A DNA stretch of 17,610 nucleotides from Dehalococcoidia bacterium (GTDB taxonomy: Bacteria; Chloroflexota; Dehalococcoidia; SAR202; UBA11138), in NCBI GenBank assembly GCA_012270665.1, contig JAAXHY010000317.1, forward strand, positions 1 through 17,610, given 5' to 3'. Every line of letters begins with the position of its first letter. Position 1 is the stretch's first letter. The notes beneath the pieces are model-generated. The model ran no database searches. It saw only the letters and a list, made by a program, of their open reading frames with translations, and was not told the DNA's origin. This document shows, piece after piece, positions 1-6,617 of the stretch. Both the position numbers and the translations under genes were made by a program.

Positions 1-284
1 TCAAGGATGAACTTCAGGACAGGGACGTGGCGGGTTTCCAGTCTGCCTCGGAGCTGCCGCCTTATAAATCCAGCGGCTGATTGGAGCGCGGAAATCGTAT
101 TTTCTTTCTCGTGCAGGGTGCCATACACGCTCACGTAAACTTTCGCGTGCTGAACATCACTTGAGACGTCGACTCGAGTTACGCTGACGACACCCGAAAC
201 TCTGGGGTCCTTCACCTCGTAACGCAGCAATTCGCTCACGTCACGACGTATCAGGGAGTTGAGGCGTTCGATTCTTCTTGGCAA
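1..284 (-). CDS. rbfA: Ribosome-binding factor A, 3' end cut by window edge
   Basis: RbfA is a small cytoplasmic KH-like protein that binds the 30S subunit and helps mature the 5' end of 16S rRNA. The visible residues show the family pattern: an N-terminal PRRIERLNSLIRRDVSELL helix, then the DPRVSGVVSVTRVDVSSD strand, then VYVSVYG, and FIRRQLRGRLETRHVPVLKFIL at the cut end. About 94 residues are visible, and the last 15-30 of the family are missing. I chose the TTG at 284-282 as the start because GGAGG lies 7 nt before it. The in-frame ATG at 305-303 has no ribosome binding site and abuts a palindromic repeat. The gene follows infB, as is common in bacteria, and completes the nusA-ylxR-infB-rbfA unit. 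The family call is very secure; the start is likely but not proven. Confidence 0.93.
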   Translation of the reverse strand, partial: MPRRIERLNSLIRRDVSELLRYEVKDPRVSGVVSVTRVDVSSDVQHAKVYVSVYGTLHEKENTISALQSAAGFIRRQLRGRLETRHVPVLKFIL

Positions 285-307
285 GTTGAGGCCTCCGGGC
301 GACATGG

Positions 308-327
308 ATTCCCGCTTTCGTGGGAAT
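308..327. repeat. Short palindromic repeat (ATTCCC...GGGAAT type)
   Basis: ATTCCC (308-313) and GGGAAT (322-327) form a hairpin whose loop contains GCTTTCGT. A near copy lies at 4498-4517 with the same core, CCCGCTTTCG, followed by GGAATGAC. The element resembles dispersed REP-like intergenic palindromes. It sits in the gap between infB and rbfA and would be transcribed with both. Confidence 0.6.
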
Positions 328-356
328 GACTGAATTGTGTTTCACCCTTACCCTAG

Positions 357-377
357 CCCTCTCCCTGAGGGAGAGGG
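357..377. repeat. GC-rich palindrome CCCTCTCCC-TGA-GGGAGAGGG
   Basis: This is a perfect 9-bp inverted repeat with a 3-nt loop, 11 bp past the infB stop codon. No T-run follows on either strand, so it is not a clean intrinsic terminator. It looks like a dispersed REP-type element that could stabilise the infB mRNA 3' end or weaken read-through into rbfA. That role is inferred. Confidence 0.6.
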
Positions 378-387
378 GGTCTGTCGG

Positions 388-2235
388 CTATCTAACCTGC
401 TCGGAGCGATAGGCTTCTATGATGTCTTCTTCCTGCCAATCGTTGAAACCTTCGATGGTCACTCCGCCCTCGAAGCCGTTTGCGATTTCTCTTACGTCGT
501 CCTGGAAGCGCTTGAGGCTGGCCGGAGCGCCGGTCGCTACGATACTGCCATTGCGGATGACACGGAGACTATTGCCACGAGCGATGTGCCCGTCGCTGAC
601 GTATATCCCGGCAACTCTGGCGCGTCTGCCAAGATTGAAGACGGCTCGAACGGTTGCCCTACCTTCAAAGACATCCTCGAATACCGGCTGGAGCATCCCA
701 CTCAGGGCACGCTCGACCTCCTCGAGCATGTGGTAGATGACATCGTAGCTTCGTATCTCGACACCTTCTTTATTGGCGAGTGTCTGCGCGCCCTGCTCGG
801 GGGGGCTGTTGAAGCCGATAATCACGGCTTTCGAGGCGACCGCGAGAAGTATATCGCTCTCGGTTATGCCGCCGCTGGCTATGTGAACTATATTGACGCG
901 CGCGCTTTCGGTGTTCAGACGTTCAAGCGCCGCCCGTACGGGTTCGAGTGTACCTTGGACGTCTGTCTTGACTATGAGATTGAGCGCGACGACTTCTCCC
1001 AGTTGAATACGGGTATGGACATCTTCAAGTGTCGGTCCACCTTGGCGACCCTTGCGCTGCTCGATCTCATATTCCTCCACCCATTCCCGCGCCTCGCGTT
1101 CGTCGGTCGCCACCTCGAAGAGTTCACCCGCTTCCGGCAGGCCGCTGAGTCCAAGTATCTCTACCGGCGCTGAGGGGCCCGCGGATTCTATTCTGTTACC
1201 CTCATCGTCGAACATGGCTCTAATCTTGCCACGTATGCCGCCAATTACGATGTAGTCGCCAACCTCTAGGGTCCCGGTTTGGACGATGAGTGTTGCCACT
1301 GTGCCCCTGCTTCTGTCTCGCCGGGCCTCGACGACTACACCAAGAGCGTATCGGTGAGGATTGGCCCGAAGTTCGCTGACCTCGGAAAGGACTATCAGGT
1401 TCTCCAAGAGTTCTTCAACGCCTTCACCGTTTATCGCCGATACGGGAACCGAGATAATGTCTCCGCCCCATTCTTCGATCAAGAGGTTTTGCTCCGCCAG
1501 CTGACGCTTGACTCTGTCCTGGTCAGCGCTGGGCAAGTCAATCTTGTTGATTGCGACGACAATCGGAACTTCCGCGGCACGGACATGGTCAATGGCTTCA
1601 ATCGTCTGCGGCATTATGCCGTCGTCGGCTGCCACGATGAGAACGGCGATGTCAGTGACTTGCGCGCCCCTAGCCCGCATAGCTGTGAAAGCCTCGTGAC
1701 CGGGTGTGTCTAGAAATGTGATGCGAGTGCCTTCGCGTTCGATCTGGTACGCGCCCATGTGCTGAGTAATTCCGCCCGCCTCGCCTTCGACTACGTTTGC
1801 GTTTCTAATCGTGTCGAGAAGCGTAGTCTTTCCATGGTCCACGTGTCCCAGGATCGTTATGACGGGGGGGCGAGGTTCCAGCGCATTCTGGTCTTCCTCT
1901 TCATCTGATGAGAAAACAAGTGAAGTGGAGCCCGACTCCGAACTCGATTCAGCTTCGAGTGGCAACAGCCCATACCCAAAGGCGGGTGAGACCACTGAAG
2001 CAACGCCGTGTTCAATAACATCGTTAATGGTGAACATATACCCGGTGCGCATAAGCGCCTTTATAACTTCAACGGGTCCTACGTCCATGGCGGTAGCGAA
2101 GTCCGCCACGGTTATGGCGGCCGGAATACTCAAGGGTTCAAGTCCCTGGAGCCTAATGGCAGTCGCTATCTCTTCAAGAGTGTGCTGACCTGCCGATGTG
2201 GTCGGTTGCGTTTGTTGGGATATGCTTGTTGTCAT
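388..2235 (-). CDS. infB: Translation initiation factor IF-2
   Basis: IF-2 is the GTPase that brings initiator fMet-tRNA to the 30S subunit and promotes subunit joining. At 615 residues it is a short version. It has one IF2_N subdomain (about 38-90), a short acidic linker (95-118), and then the G domain with G1 GHVDHGKT at 130-137, G2 GGITQH at 154-159, G3 DTPGH at 176-180, G4 NKID at 230-233 and G5 SAI near 266. Domains II-IV follow, including the C-terminal fMet-tRNA binding region. The long N-terminal extensions of enterobacterial IF-2 are absent. The ATG at 2235 is the only reasonable start in frame. It lies 22 bp after ylxR, with a strong AGGAGGT 12 nt upstream. All key GTPase residues are intact. 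Confidence 0.98.
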   Translation of the reverse strand: MTTSISQQTQPTTSAGQHTLEEIATAIRLQGLEPLSIPAAITVADFATAMDVGPVEVIKALMRTGYMFTINDVIEHGVASVVSPAFGYGLLPLEAESSSESGSTSLVFSSDEEEDQNALEPRPPVITILGHVDHGKTTLLDTIRNANVVEGEAGGITQHMGAYQIEREGTRITFLDTPGHEAFTAMRARGAQVTDIAVLIVAADDGIMPQTIEAIDHVRAAEVPIVVAINKIDLPSADQDRVKRQLAEQNLLIEEWGGDIISVPVSAINGEGVEELLENLIVLSEVSELRANPHRYALGVVVEARRDRSRGTVATLIVQTGTLEVGDYIVIGGIRGKIRAMFDDEGNRIESAGPSAPVEILGLSGLPEAGELFEVATDEREAREWVEEYEIEQRKGRQGGPTLEDVHTRIQLGEVVALNLIVKTDVQGTLEPVRAALERLNTESARVNIVHIASGGITESDILLAVASKAVIIGFNSPPEQGAQTLANKEGVEIRSYDVIYHMLEEVERALSGMLQPVFEDVFEGRATVRAVFNLGRRARVAGIYVSDGHIARGNSLRVIRNGSIVATGAPASLKRFQDDVREIANGFEGGVTIEGFNDWQEEDIIEAYRSEQVR

Positions 2236-2254
2236 AGCTTCACATACACCTCCT
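2232..2254 (-). promoter_or_regulatory. infB ribosome binding site with a 3-codon mini-ORF
   Basis: AGGAGGT (2254-2248) lies 12 nt before the infB ATG, longer than ideal. At 4 nt it is close to a GTG (2243) that opens GTG AAG CTA TGA, and this TGA overlaps the infB ATG as ATGA. A ribosome could therefore initiate on the mini-ORF and re-initiate on infB. This reading is speculative; the long-spaced Shine-Dalgarno site may simply serve infB directly. Confidence 0.4.
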
Positions 2255-2257
2255 GTT

Positions 2258-2563
2258 TCACGAATCTCGCGTACAGATCTTCCAAACGCCTTCGGATAGC
2301 CGCGTCATCGCCTCAACTAAAGAATCCCATTCGGTTTCATCTATCTTAGTGCGCAATGAGCGCTCCAACCTGTCTCGGCGCAGATAGTCTTTCGACTCGC
2401 GACACGATGCGCACACATAGGCGCCACGCCCGTTCTGTTTGCCGGACCTGTCGACGATTACCCTATCGTCCGCGCTAGAAACGATACGAAGCAGAGTCCG
2501 TTTATCCGTTTTGACGCCGCAAGAAACGCAGGTTCTCAGTGGGACGCGCCTGCGTTTAGGCAT
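2258..2563 (-). CDS. ylxR: YlxR/RnpM family RNA-binding protein (DUF448)
   Basis: This is a 101-residue basic protein of the YlxR family, which is normally encoded between nusA and infB, as here. The N-terminal half has the family marks PLRTCVSCGVK (8-18) and LLRIV, then GRGAYVCASC near 46-55, with paired Cys residues, and a basic C-terminal helix. YlxR folds as an RNA-binding protein, and the Bacillus homologue has been described as an RNase P modulator (RnpM). Whether that role holds here is unknown. The ATG at 2563 has GAGGAG about 6 nt upstream. The gene starts 24 bp after nusA and is clearly co-transcribed with nusA and infB. The C-terminal 10-15 residues are less conserved. Confidence 0.95.
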   Translation of the reverse strand: MPKRRRVPLRTCVSCGVKTDKRTLLRIVSSADDRVIVDRSGKQNGRGAYVCASCRESKDYLRRDRLERSLRTKIDETEWDSLVEAMTRLSEGVWKICTRDS

Positions 2564-2587
2564 GAAACACTCCTCGCGCTGACTCTG

Positions 2588-4237
2588 TTAACGTCGCCTT
2601 CTGCCGGTTCTGCCTCGGGCCCGCCTGCGTCCACCTCTGGCGACGGTTGTCGGATTCTGAGCGTCTGACTGTTCAGCAGAGTTTCTTCGAGTTCGCCTCG
2701 CAGTTACCCCGCCTCTGAGCCCGTCTATGTCCTCAGCAAACCTGATGCCGCTCGGTTCCGTCTGACTTGGAGCGGTTGGAATAGTCCAGATATCTTCCGG
2801 TAGGTTTCTAAGCGAAGTCGCCTCCGCGGCCATAGCCTCCTGCTCAGCTTCCCTTTCGCGCTCCTCGGTTTCAAGTGCGGCGAGAATCTCCTCTTCTTCT
2901 CGTTCCAGTTCCGCCATGATAGCCGCTTCTTCGGCCGCGATCTCTTCAGGTGAACGCTCCGGAGTAGCGACTTCGGCTGCGATTTCAGTGATTTCCGTCT
3001 CTTCAGCGATCTCCTCTGCAAGTTCTTCTTCGACATCGGAAGAATCAGCGGCGGCGGCTACGGAATCCCCGTCCGGCAGAACTTGCTCTTCTACCGCCTG
3101 CTCCTCTGCCGCGTCGACTTGCTCGGTTTCTTGACGCGCTTTCTCCGCGGCCTCCATTGCTGCTACTTCAGCGGCGATTCTGGCACGTTCCAAAGCGGCT
3201 GCCTCGGCATCGGTGGAGTTCATTATGTCCACGCTCCAGCCGGTAAGCTTGGCGGCAAGGCGGGCGTTCTGCCCCTCCTTGCCAATTGCCAAGGAGAGCT
3301 GTCTGTCCGGGACAACTGCTATAGCGGTGTTGGTGACAGGGTCGAGCTCTACTCGCATCACCTGGGCGGGATTCAATGCGTTGGCGATGAATCGCCCTAT
3401 ATCCCTGTTCCACTCCAAGATGTCGATTTTCTCCCCCTGGAGTTCATTGACGATGTTTTGTATGCGAACTCCGCGCAACCCAACACACGAGCCGACCGGG
3501 TCCACACCATCCTGGCGCGCCCGGACGGCAACCTTGCTCCTAGAGCCAGCCTCGCGCGCGATGGCGACCATCTCGACAGCGCCATTGTAAATCTCGGGAA
3601 CCTCCATCTCGAAAAGGCGTCTGAGGAGGTCCTTGTCAGAGCGAGATACAATCAACTCAGTACCGCGAGGGGTTCGTTCTACCGATCTCAACAGAACCTT
3701 GAACTTCTGGCCCTGCCTATACCGCTCGGACGACATTTGCTCGGAGTGGGGCAGTACAGCCTCGCCTCTAGCCATGTCAACTACAACGTGGCGAGGTTCA
3801 ACTCTCTGCACCGAAACGGGAAAGACTTCGCCTACCCTTTCGATGAACTCTTGATACACCAAGTCGCGCTCGGCTTCTCGAAGGCGCTGCATGACGACCT
3901 GTTTCGCCGTCTGGGCCGCGATACGACCCGCGCTGTGTGGGATGCTGCTGGTTGAAATAACATCGCCCAGTGCCGCGCCCTGATTTATCTGTTTAGCGTC
4001 GCCCAGAAGAATCTCAGTTTCTGGGTCATTGACCTCATCTACCACAGTCTTGAGAATCTGGACCGTCACATCTCCCGAACCCGGGTCCAACTTTACCGAG
4101 ATATTCTGCCCGGATGCGATAGTGTCTTTGCGATATGCGGAAGCCAGCGCAGCCTCGATTGCGGAGATCACGATCTCCTTCGGCAGGTTTCGCTCGGCGG
4201 CCAGCTGCGTTAAAGCGATCACGAAGTCGCTCTTCAT
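2588..4237 (-). CDS. nusA: Transcription termination/antitermination factor NusA with long acidic-basic C-terminal tail
   Basis: NusA binds RNA polymerase and nascent RNA and controls pausing, termination and antitermination. The core has the N-terminal polymerase-binding domain (1-125), S1 (about 135-200), KH1 (about 208-278, with DPVGSCVGLRGVRIQNI at 246-262) and KH2 (about 289-345, with LAIGKEGQNARLAAKLTGW at 316-334). The protein then continues for about 200 residues. Residues 345-475 are very rich in Glu and Ala, and residues 512-549 form an Arg/Gly-rich basic tail ending in RRARGRTGRRRR. Firmicute NusA ends near residue 370, and the enterobacterial extension consists of folded acidic repeats, which are not recognisable here. 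The ATG at 4237 has AAAGGAGGT upstream at good spacing. rimP, usually upstream, is absent. Confidence 0.98.
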   Translation of the reverse strand: MKSDFVIALTQLAAERNLPKEIVISAIEAALASAYRKDTIASGQNISVKLDPGSGDVTVQILKTVVDEVNDPETEILLGDAKQINQGAALGDVISTSSIPHSAGRIAAQTAKQVVMQRLREAERDLVYQEFIERVGEVFPVSVQRVEPRHVVVDMARGEAVLPHSEQMSSERYRQGQKFKVLLRSVERTPRGTELIVSRSDKDLLRRLFEMEVPEIYNGAVEMVAIAREAGSRSKVAVRARQDGVDPVGSCVGLRGVRIQNIVNELQGEKIDILEWNRDIGRFIANALNPAQVMRVELDPVTNTAIAVVPDRQLSLAIGKEGQNARLAAKLTGWSVDIMNSTDAEAAALERARIAAEVAAMEAAEKARQETEQVDAAEEQAVEEQVLPDGDSVAAAADSSDVEEELAEEIAEETEITEIAAEVATPERSPEEIAAEEAAIMAELEREEEEILAALETEEREREAEQEAMAAEATSLRNLPEDIWTIPTAPSQTEPSGIRFAEDIDGLRGGVTARRTRRNSAEQSDAQNPTTVARGGRRRARGRTGRRRR

Positions 4238-4287
4238 TATTCAGCTACCTCCTTTATCATTCCGGCGGAAATCTCATGCTCTATTGA

Positions 4288-4313
4288 ACAAAGAAAGTGG
4301 GCGCGGCCCACTT
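4288..4313 (-). terminator. Terminator-like hairpin in the nusA leader
   Basis: AAGTGGGC (4295-4302) and GCCCACTT (4306-4313) form a perfect 8-bp stem with a 3-nt loop. On the minus strand the stem is followed by the U-rich stretch TCTTTG, after the stem's own TT. It lies only about 10 nt after the predicted nusA transcription start. It could be an attenuator in the leader, a 5' stabilising hairpin, or a terminator for anything read in from upstream. Its role is inferred. Confidence 0.5.
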
Positions 4314-4328
4314 CCAGTAAATCAATAG

Positions 4329-4357
4329 ATTATAACGTGAGTATATCACCACCTGAC
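4329..4357 (-). promoter_or_regulatory. Predicted nusA operon promoter
   Basis: A perfect TATAAT lies at 4334-4329 on the minus strand, about 92 nt before the nusA start codon. The best -35-like hexamer is TGGTCA, at a spacing of about 19 bp and matching 4 of 6 consensus bases, so the -35 side is weak. No gene lies upstream on this strand, which supports transcription starting here, near 4322. Confidence 0.6.
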
Positions 4358-4670
4358 CATATGAACAAGCGGGATAGCAGCCTGAGCGGGCGCCCAGTTG
4401 GATGTGAAGACAGATGTCCAGGCCCTCAGAGGCCTTTTCATAGTCGGAGTTGTCGTTGTTTCGTCATCAGTGTCCCTATGGTGTCGAGCAACGATCGGTT
4501 CCCGCTTTCGGCGGAATGACGTGGGGAATCCCTTTGCAAAGGGTCTGCTGAGTTCCATCCGCATTCAGGGCTTCACCGACTTCAGTATTCGACAAGAGGC
4601 AGTCCATTCATCTAAATTCCAAGAGTCGCGCTTTGATCGCGTTGGCGGACACCGAGGACGACCTGAATTC
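4345..4670. other. Intergenic region between the divergent nusA and cobalamin operons
   Basis: These 326 bases hold no convincing gene. The open frames across them lack family similarity, and one of them translates the palindromic repeat at 4498-4517. A small stem (AGGCC 4420-4424, GGCCT 4431-4435) followed by TTTT could be a weak plus-strand terminator. The region mainly separates two divergent promoters. Confidence 0.6.
4498..4517. repeat. Second copy of the CCCGCTTTCG palindromic repeat
   Basis: The sequence around TTCCCGCTTTCGGCGGAA can fold as an imperfect hairpin. It shares the core CCCGCTTTCG and the flank GGAATGAC with the repeat at 308-330. The two copies lie about 4.2 kb apart, both intergenic, which supports a dispersed REP-like family in this genome. 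Confidence 0.55.
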
Positions 4671-4699
4671 TTGACATCGAAACCAACCGCTGTTAACAT
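4671..4699 (+). promoter_or_regulatory. Predicted promoter of the cobalamin operon
   Basis: A perfect -35 hexamer TTGACA (4671-4676) is followed after exactly 17 bp by TAACAT (4694-4699), a 4 of 6 match to TATAAT. The predicted start near 4706 lies just upstream of the cobalamin riboswitch, as expected for a riboswitch-controlled leader. Confidence 0.75.
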
Positions 4700-4719
4700 C
4701 CGCAAAGCAAACAAAGGCC

Positions 4720-4890
4720 AACTTTGCCCGGTGCGCTGGAAAGCCCAGCGCGAATAGGGAAAGCGGTGAGAATCCGCTGCGGAGGCGCCACTGTAATCGG
4801 TTAGCCGCCCACTGAAGCCACTGTCCGTTCCGGATGGGAAGGCGCGGGACAGGCGATGATCCGAAAGCCAGGAGACCTGCCGGGTAGGGC
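4720..4890 (+). ncRNA. Cobalamin (B12) riboswitch aptamer
   Basis: The RNA shows the conserved blocks of the cobalamin riboswitch in order: GAATAGGGAA at 4752-4761, GAGGCGCCACTGTAATCGG around 4782-4800, GAAGCCACTGTCC at 4815-4827, ATGGGAAGG near 4836-4844, GATGATCC near 4856-4863, and the B12 box AAAGCCAGGAGACCTGCC at 4864-4881. CCCGG (4727-4731) and CCGGG (4880-4884) can close the aptamer as P1. It lies directly upstream of seven cobalamin genes on the same strand. Binding of adenosylcobalamin is expected to reduce their expression. The exact outer boundaries are approximate. Confidence 0.96.
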
Positions 4891-4928
4891 TGAGCAGCCG
4901 TTCTCCGTCTCAGAGAGTGCCTCAGATA

Positions 4929-5004
4929 CAGGTCGGGTCTCCACAGAATAGGGACCAAGGCCAATCCGATGCGATCCCTGTACGCGAAAGCGGCGGGGAT
5001 TTTT
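4929..5004 (+). terminator. Riboswitch expression platform with intrinsic terminator
   Basis: ATCCCTG (4974-4980) pairs with CGGGGAT (4994-5000). An inner CGC-GAAA-GCG stem caps the structure, and TTTTT follows (5000-5004), making a good Rho-independent terminator. Upstream, ATAGGGA (4948-4954) can pair with TCCCTGT (4975-4981) and so break the terminator. GGTCTCC (4936-4942) is exactly complementary to GGAGACC in the B12 box (4871-4877). These exclusive pairings suggest transcriptional control: when ligand occupies the B12 box, the terminator arm is favoured. The pairings are visible in the sequence; the switching scheme is inferred. Confidence 0.8.
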
Positions 5005-5104
5005 CTGTTGCGTACAGTAGACTCCGGGGCGCCGAACCTGCGCTCCAGCAGATACGGTCTAAGTCCGGGCGGTAGGGCGTCAAGTCGCCGCCTGAGACAA
5101 TAAT

Positions 5105-5527
5105 GTGGAGATGTTTCAGTTCATCAAGCACACCGGCTCCTGGTACGGGGAGAGCCGCGCCGCCGCCAAGCTGGACATAGCGTGGAGCGCGCTGGGCGAC
5201 GGCTTCACATGGCTGAGCAAAGATCTCGATGCTACCGCGGACCTCGCTAGGCAGCAGTGGAAGATCTGCCAGAAGGCCATTTTGTCCGGAGACCATGATG
5301 TCATCATCCTGGACGAGTTCACATATCCGCTCCACTACGGCTGGATACCCGTAGAAGACGTCATCGGAGTCCTGAAGCAAAAGCCGCATATGCTCCACGT
5401 GATAATCACGGGCCGCTACGCGCCCGATGAGTTGATCGAGTTCGCGGACCTTGTTACCGAGATGCGTGAGATCAAGCATCCATACAAAGAGCAGGGTATC
5501 AAAGCGCAGCCGGGACTAGAGTTCTGA
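5105..5527 (+). CDS. cobO: Corrinoid adenosyltransferase CobO/CobA family, N-terminally truncated (lacks P-loop)
   Basis: The family moves the adenosyl group of ATP onto the cobalt of cobyrinic acid diamide, cobinamide or cobalamin. The 140 residues match the family from the second strand to the end: QFIK (5-8), YGES, GDGFTW (31-36), the Walker-B-like VIILDEFTYPL (66-76), VIITGRYAPDELIEFADLVTEM and IKHPYKEQGIKAQPGLEF. The usual 35-50 N-terminal residues with the GxGKGKT P-loop that binds ATP are missing. In frame upstream there is a TGA at 5093-5095, four codons before the GTG, and no other frame from 4980 encodes a P-loop. Start candidates are GTG 5105 and ATG 5111, both with poor ribosome binding sites. 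It overlaps cobT by 1 nt (TGATG). It may be a recent pseudogene, a sequencing or assembly error, or a divergent functional form. Confidence 0.85.
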   Translation: MEMFQFIKHTGSWYGESRAAAKLDIAWSALGDGFTWLSKDLDATADLARQQWKICQKAILSGDHDVIILDEFTYPLHYGWIPVEDVIGVLKQKPHMLHVIITGRYAPDELIEFADLVTEMREIKHPYKEQGIKAQPGLEF

Positions 5528-6609
5528 TGACACAACCTAACAGTCCCACCATATCCCAGGCGATAGAACGCATACTTCCGGTGAACACGGAGGCCATGCG
5601 TCGCGCCGACTTGAGACAAGCCATACTGACTAAGCCCCCGGGGAGCCTCGGACGGCTCGAAGAGGTATCCATCAGGCTGGCGGGAATCTTCGGAGTGGAG
5701 CGGCCTCGGGTTGGTGGAAAGGCTGTCATCGTGGCGGCCGCGGATCACGGGGTGGTCGCGCGCGGCGTCACCGGATATCCACAAGAGGTGACCGCGCAGA
5801 TGGTGATGAACTTTCTGGGCGGCGGCGCGGCAATAAGCGTAATGTGCCGCCAGTTGGGAGTGCGCCAAATCATCGTTGACGCCGGGGTCGCCGCCGACCT
5901 TCCCCCTCATCCGGAACTCCGGCCCGTGAAGGTCGGACGTGGAACAGACGACATCAGCCGGGGTCCGGCGATGTCGCGCGGGCAGGCTGAACTCTGCGTA
6001 GAAGCGGGCATAAATCTGGCTGTCGAAGTCGTCGAGTCCGGCGTTGACCTGATAGCGACCGGAGACATGGGTATCGGAAACACCACGGCGTCCAGCGCGA
6101 TTGTGTCCGCTGTGACCGGCAGGCCACCTGAGGAGACAACCGGAGAAGGAACCGGACGCACTGCCGAAGAACTCCAACACAAGATCGCTGTGGTGCGGAC
6201 GGCGTTGGATGTGAACAGTCCCGACACCAGGGACGGCCTTGATCTACTGTCGAAGGTGGGCGGATTCGAAATCGGAGTACTGGCCGGCGTCGTTCTGGGT
6301 ACTGCGATGATGCGGCGGGCCGTGGTGCTGGACGGATTCATATCGGGCGCCGCGGCGCTTGTAGCCGACGCCCTGTGCCCCACTGCGCGAGACTACATGA
6401 TTGCCTCGCACGTTTCAGCCGAAAGAGGACACCGCATCGCGCTGGCCCATCTTGGTCTGACTCCGCTGCTGGACCTGGGGATGCGGCTCGGAGAGGGTAC
6501 GGGCGCGGCGCTGGCGCTTCCGATAGTCGAGACCGCCGCCGCGTGCCTGTCTGAGATGGCTACATTTGCCGAAGCGGGCGTATCGGATGGCGAACAGGAT
6601 TCGGGGTAG
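5527..6609 (+). CDS. cobT: Nicotinate-nucleotide--dimethylbenzimidazole phosphoribosyltransferase
   Basis: CobT moves phosphoribose from nicotinate mononucleotide to the lower-ligand base (such as dimethylbenzimidazole), giving alpha-ribazole phosphate for the nucleotide loop. The 360-residue protein has normal length and all landmarks: KPPGSLGRLEE (36-46), ADHGV (72-76), GYPQEVTAQMV (83-93), GDMGIGNTTASSAI (179-192) and LGEGTGAALALP (321-332). Glu323 in that last motif corresponds to the catalytic glutamate known in the Salmonella enzyme. The ATG overlaps the cobO stop (TGATG) and no separate ribosome binding site stands out, so translation is probably coupled. cobS starts 8 bp after its stop. 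Confidence 0.97.
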   Translation: MTQPNSPTISQAIERILPVNTEAMRRADLRQAILTKPPGSLGRLEEVSIRLAGIFGVERPRVGGKAVIVAAADHGVVARGVTGYPQEVTAQMVMNFLGGGAAISVMCRQLGVRQIIVDAGVAADLPPHPELRPVKVGRGTDDISRGPAMSRGQAELCVEAGINLAVEVVESGVDLIATGDMGIGNTTASSAIVSAVTGRPPEETTGEGTGRTAEELQHKIAVVRTALDVNSPDTRDGLDLLSKVGGFEIGVLAGVVLGTAMMRRAVVLDGFISGAAALVADALCPTARDYMIASHVSAERGHRIALAHLGLTPLLDLGMRLGEGTGAALALPIVETAAACLSEMATFAEAGVSDGEQDSG

Positions 6610-6617
6610 AAGACCCG

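Noticed and set aside
337..1173. Long plus-strand open frame across infB
   Set aside because: It is antisense to the highly conserved IF-2 coding sequence and has no family features.
3083..3955. 290-residue plus-strand open frame across nusA
   Set aside because: It is fully antisense to nusA, which has all NusA domains; it has no recognisable motif or ribosome binding site.
4398..4757. 119-residue plus-strand open frame before the riboswitch
   Set aside because: It translates the palindromic repeat and runs into the riboswitch aptamer; no family resemblance.
5093..5095. TGA upstream of cobO as a selenocysteine or recoded codon
   Set aside because: No selenocysteine is known at this place in the family, and the P-loop is missing further upstream anyway.
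4922..5479. 185-residue minus-strand open frame opposite the cobO leader
   Set aside because: It is antisense to the cobO motifs and its C-terminal half covers the riboswitch terminator; no known domain.
5416..6180. 254-residue minus-strand open frame across cobT
   Set aside because: Antisense to intact cobT, which has all catalytic motifs.
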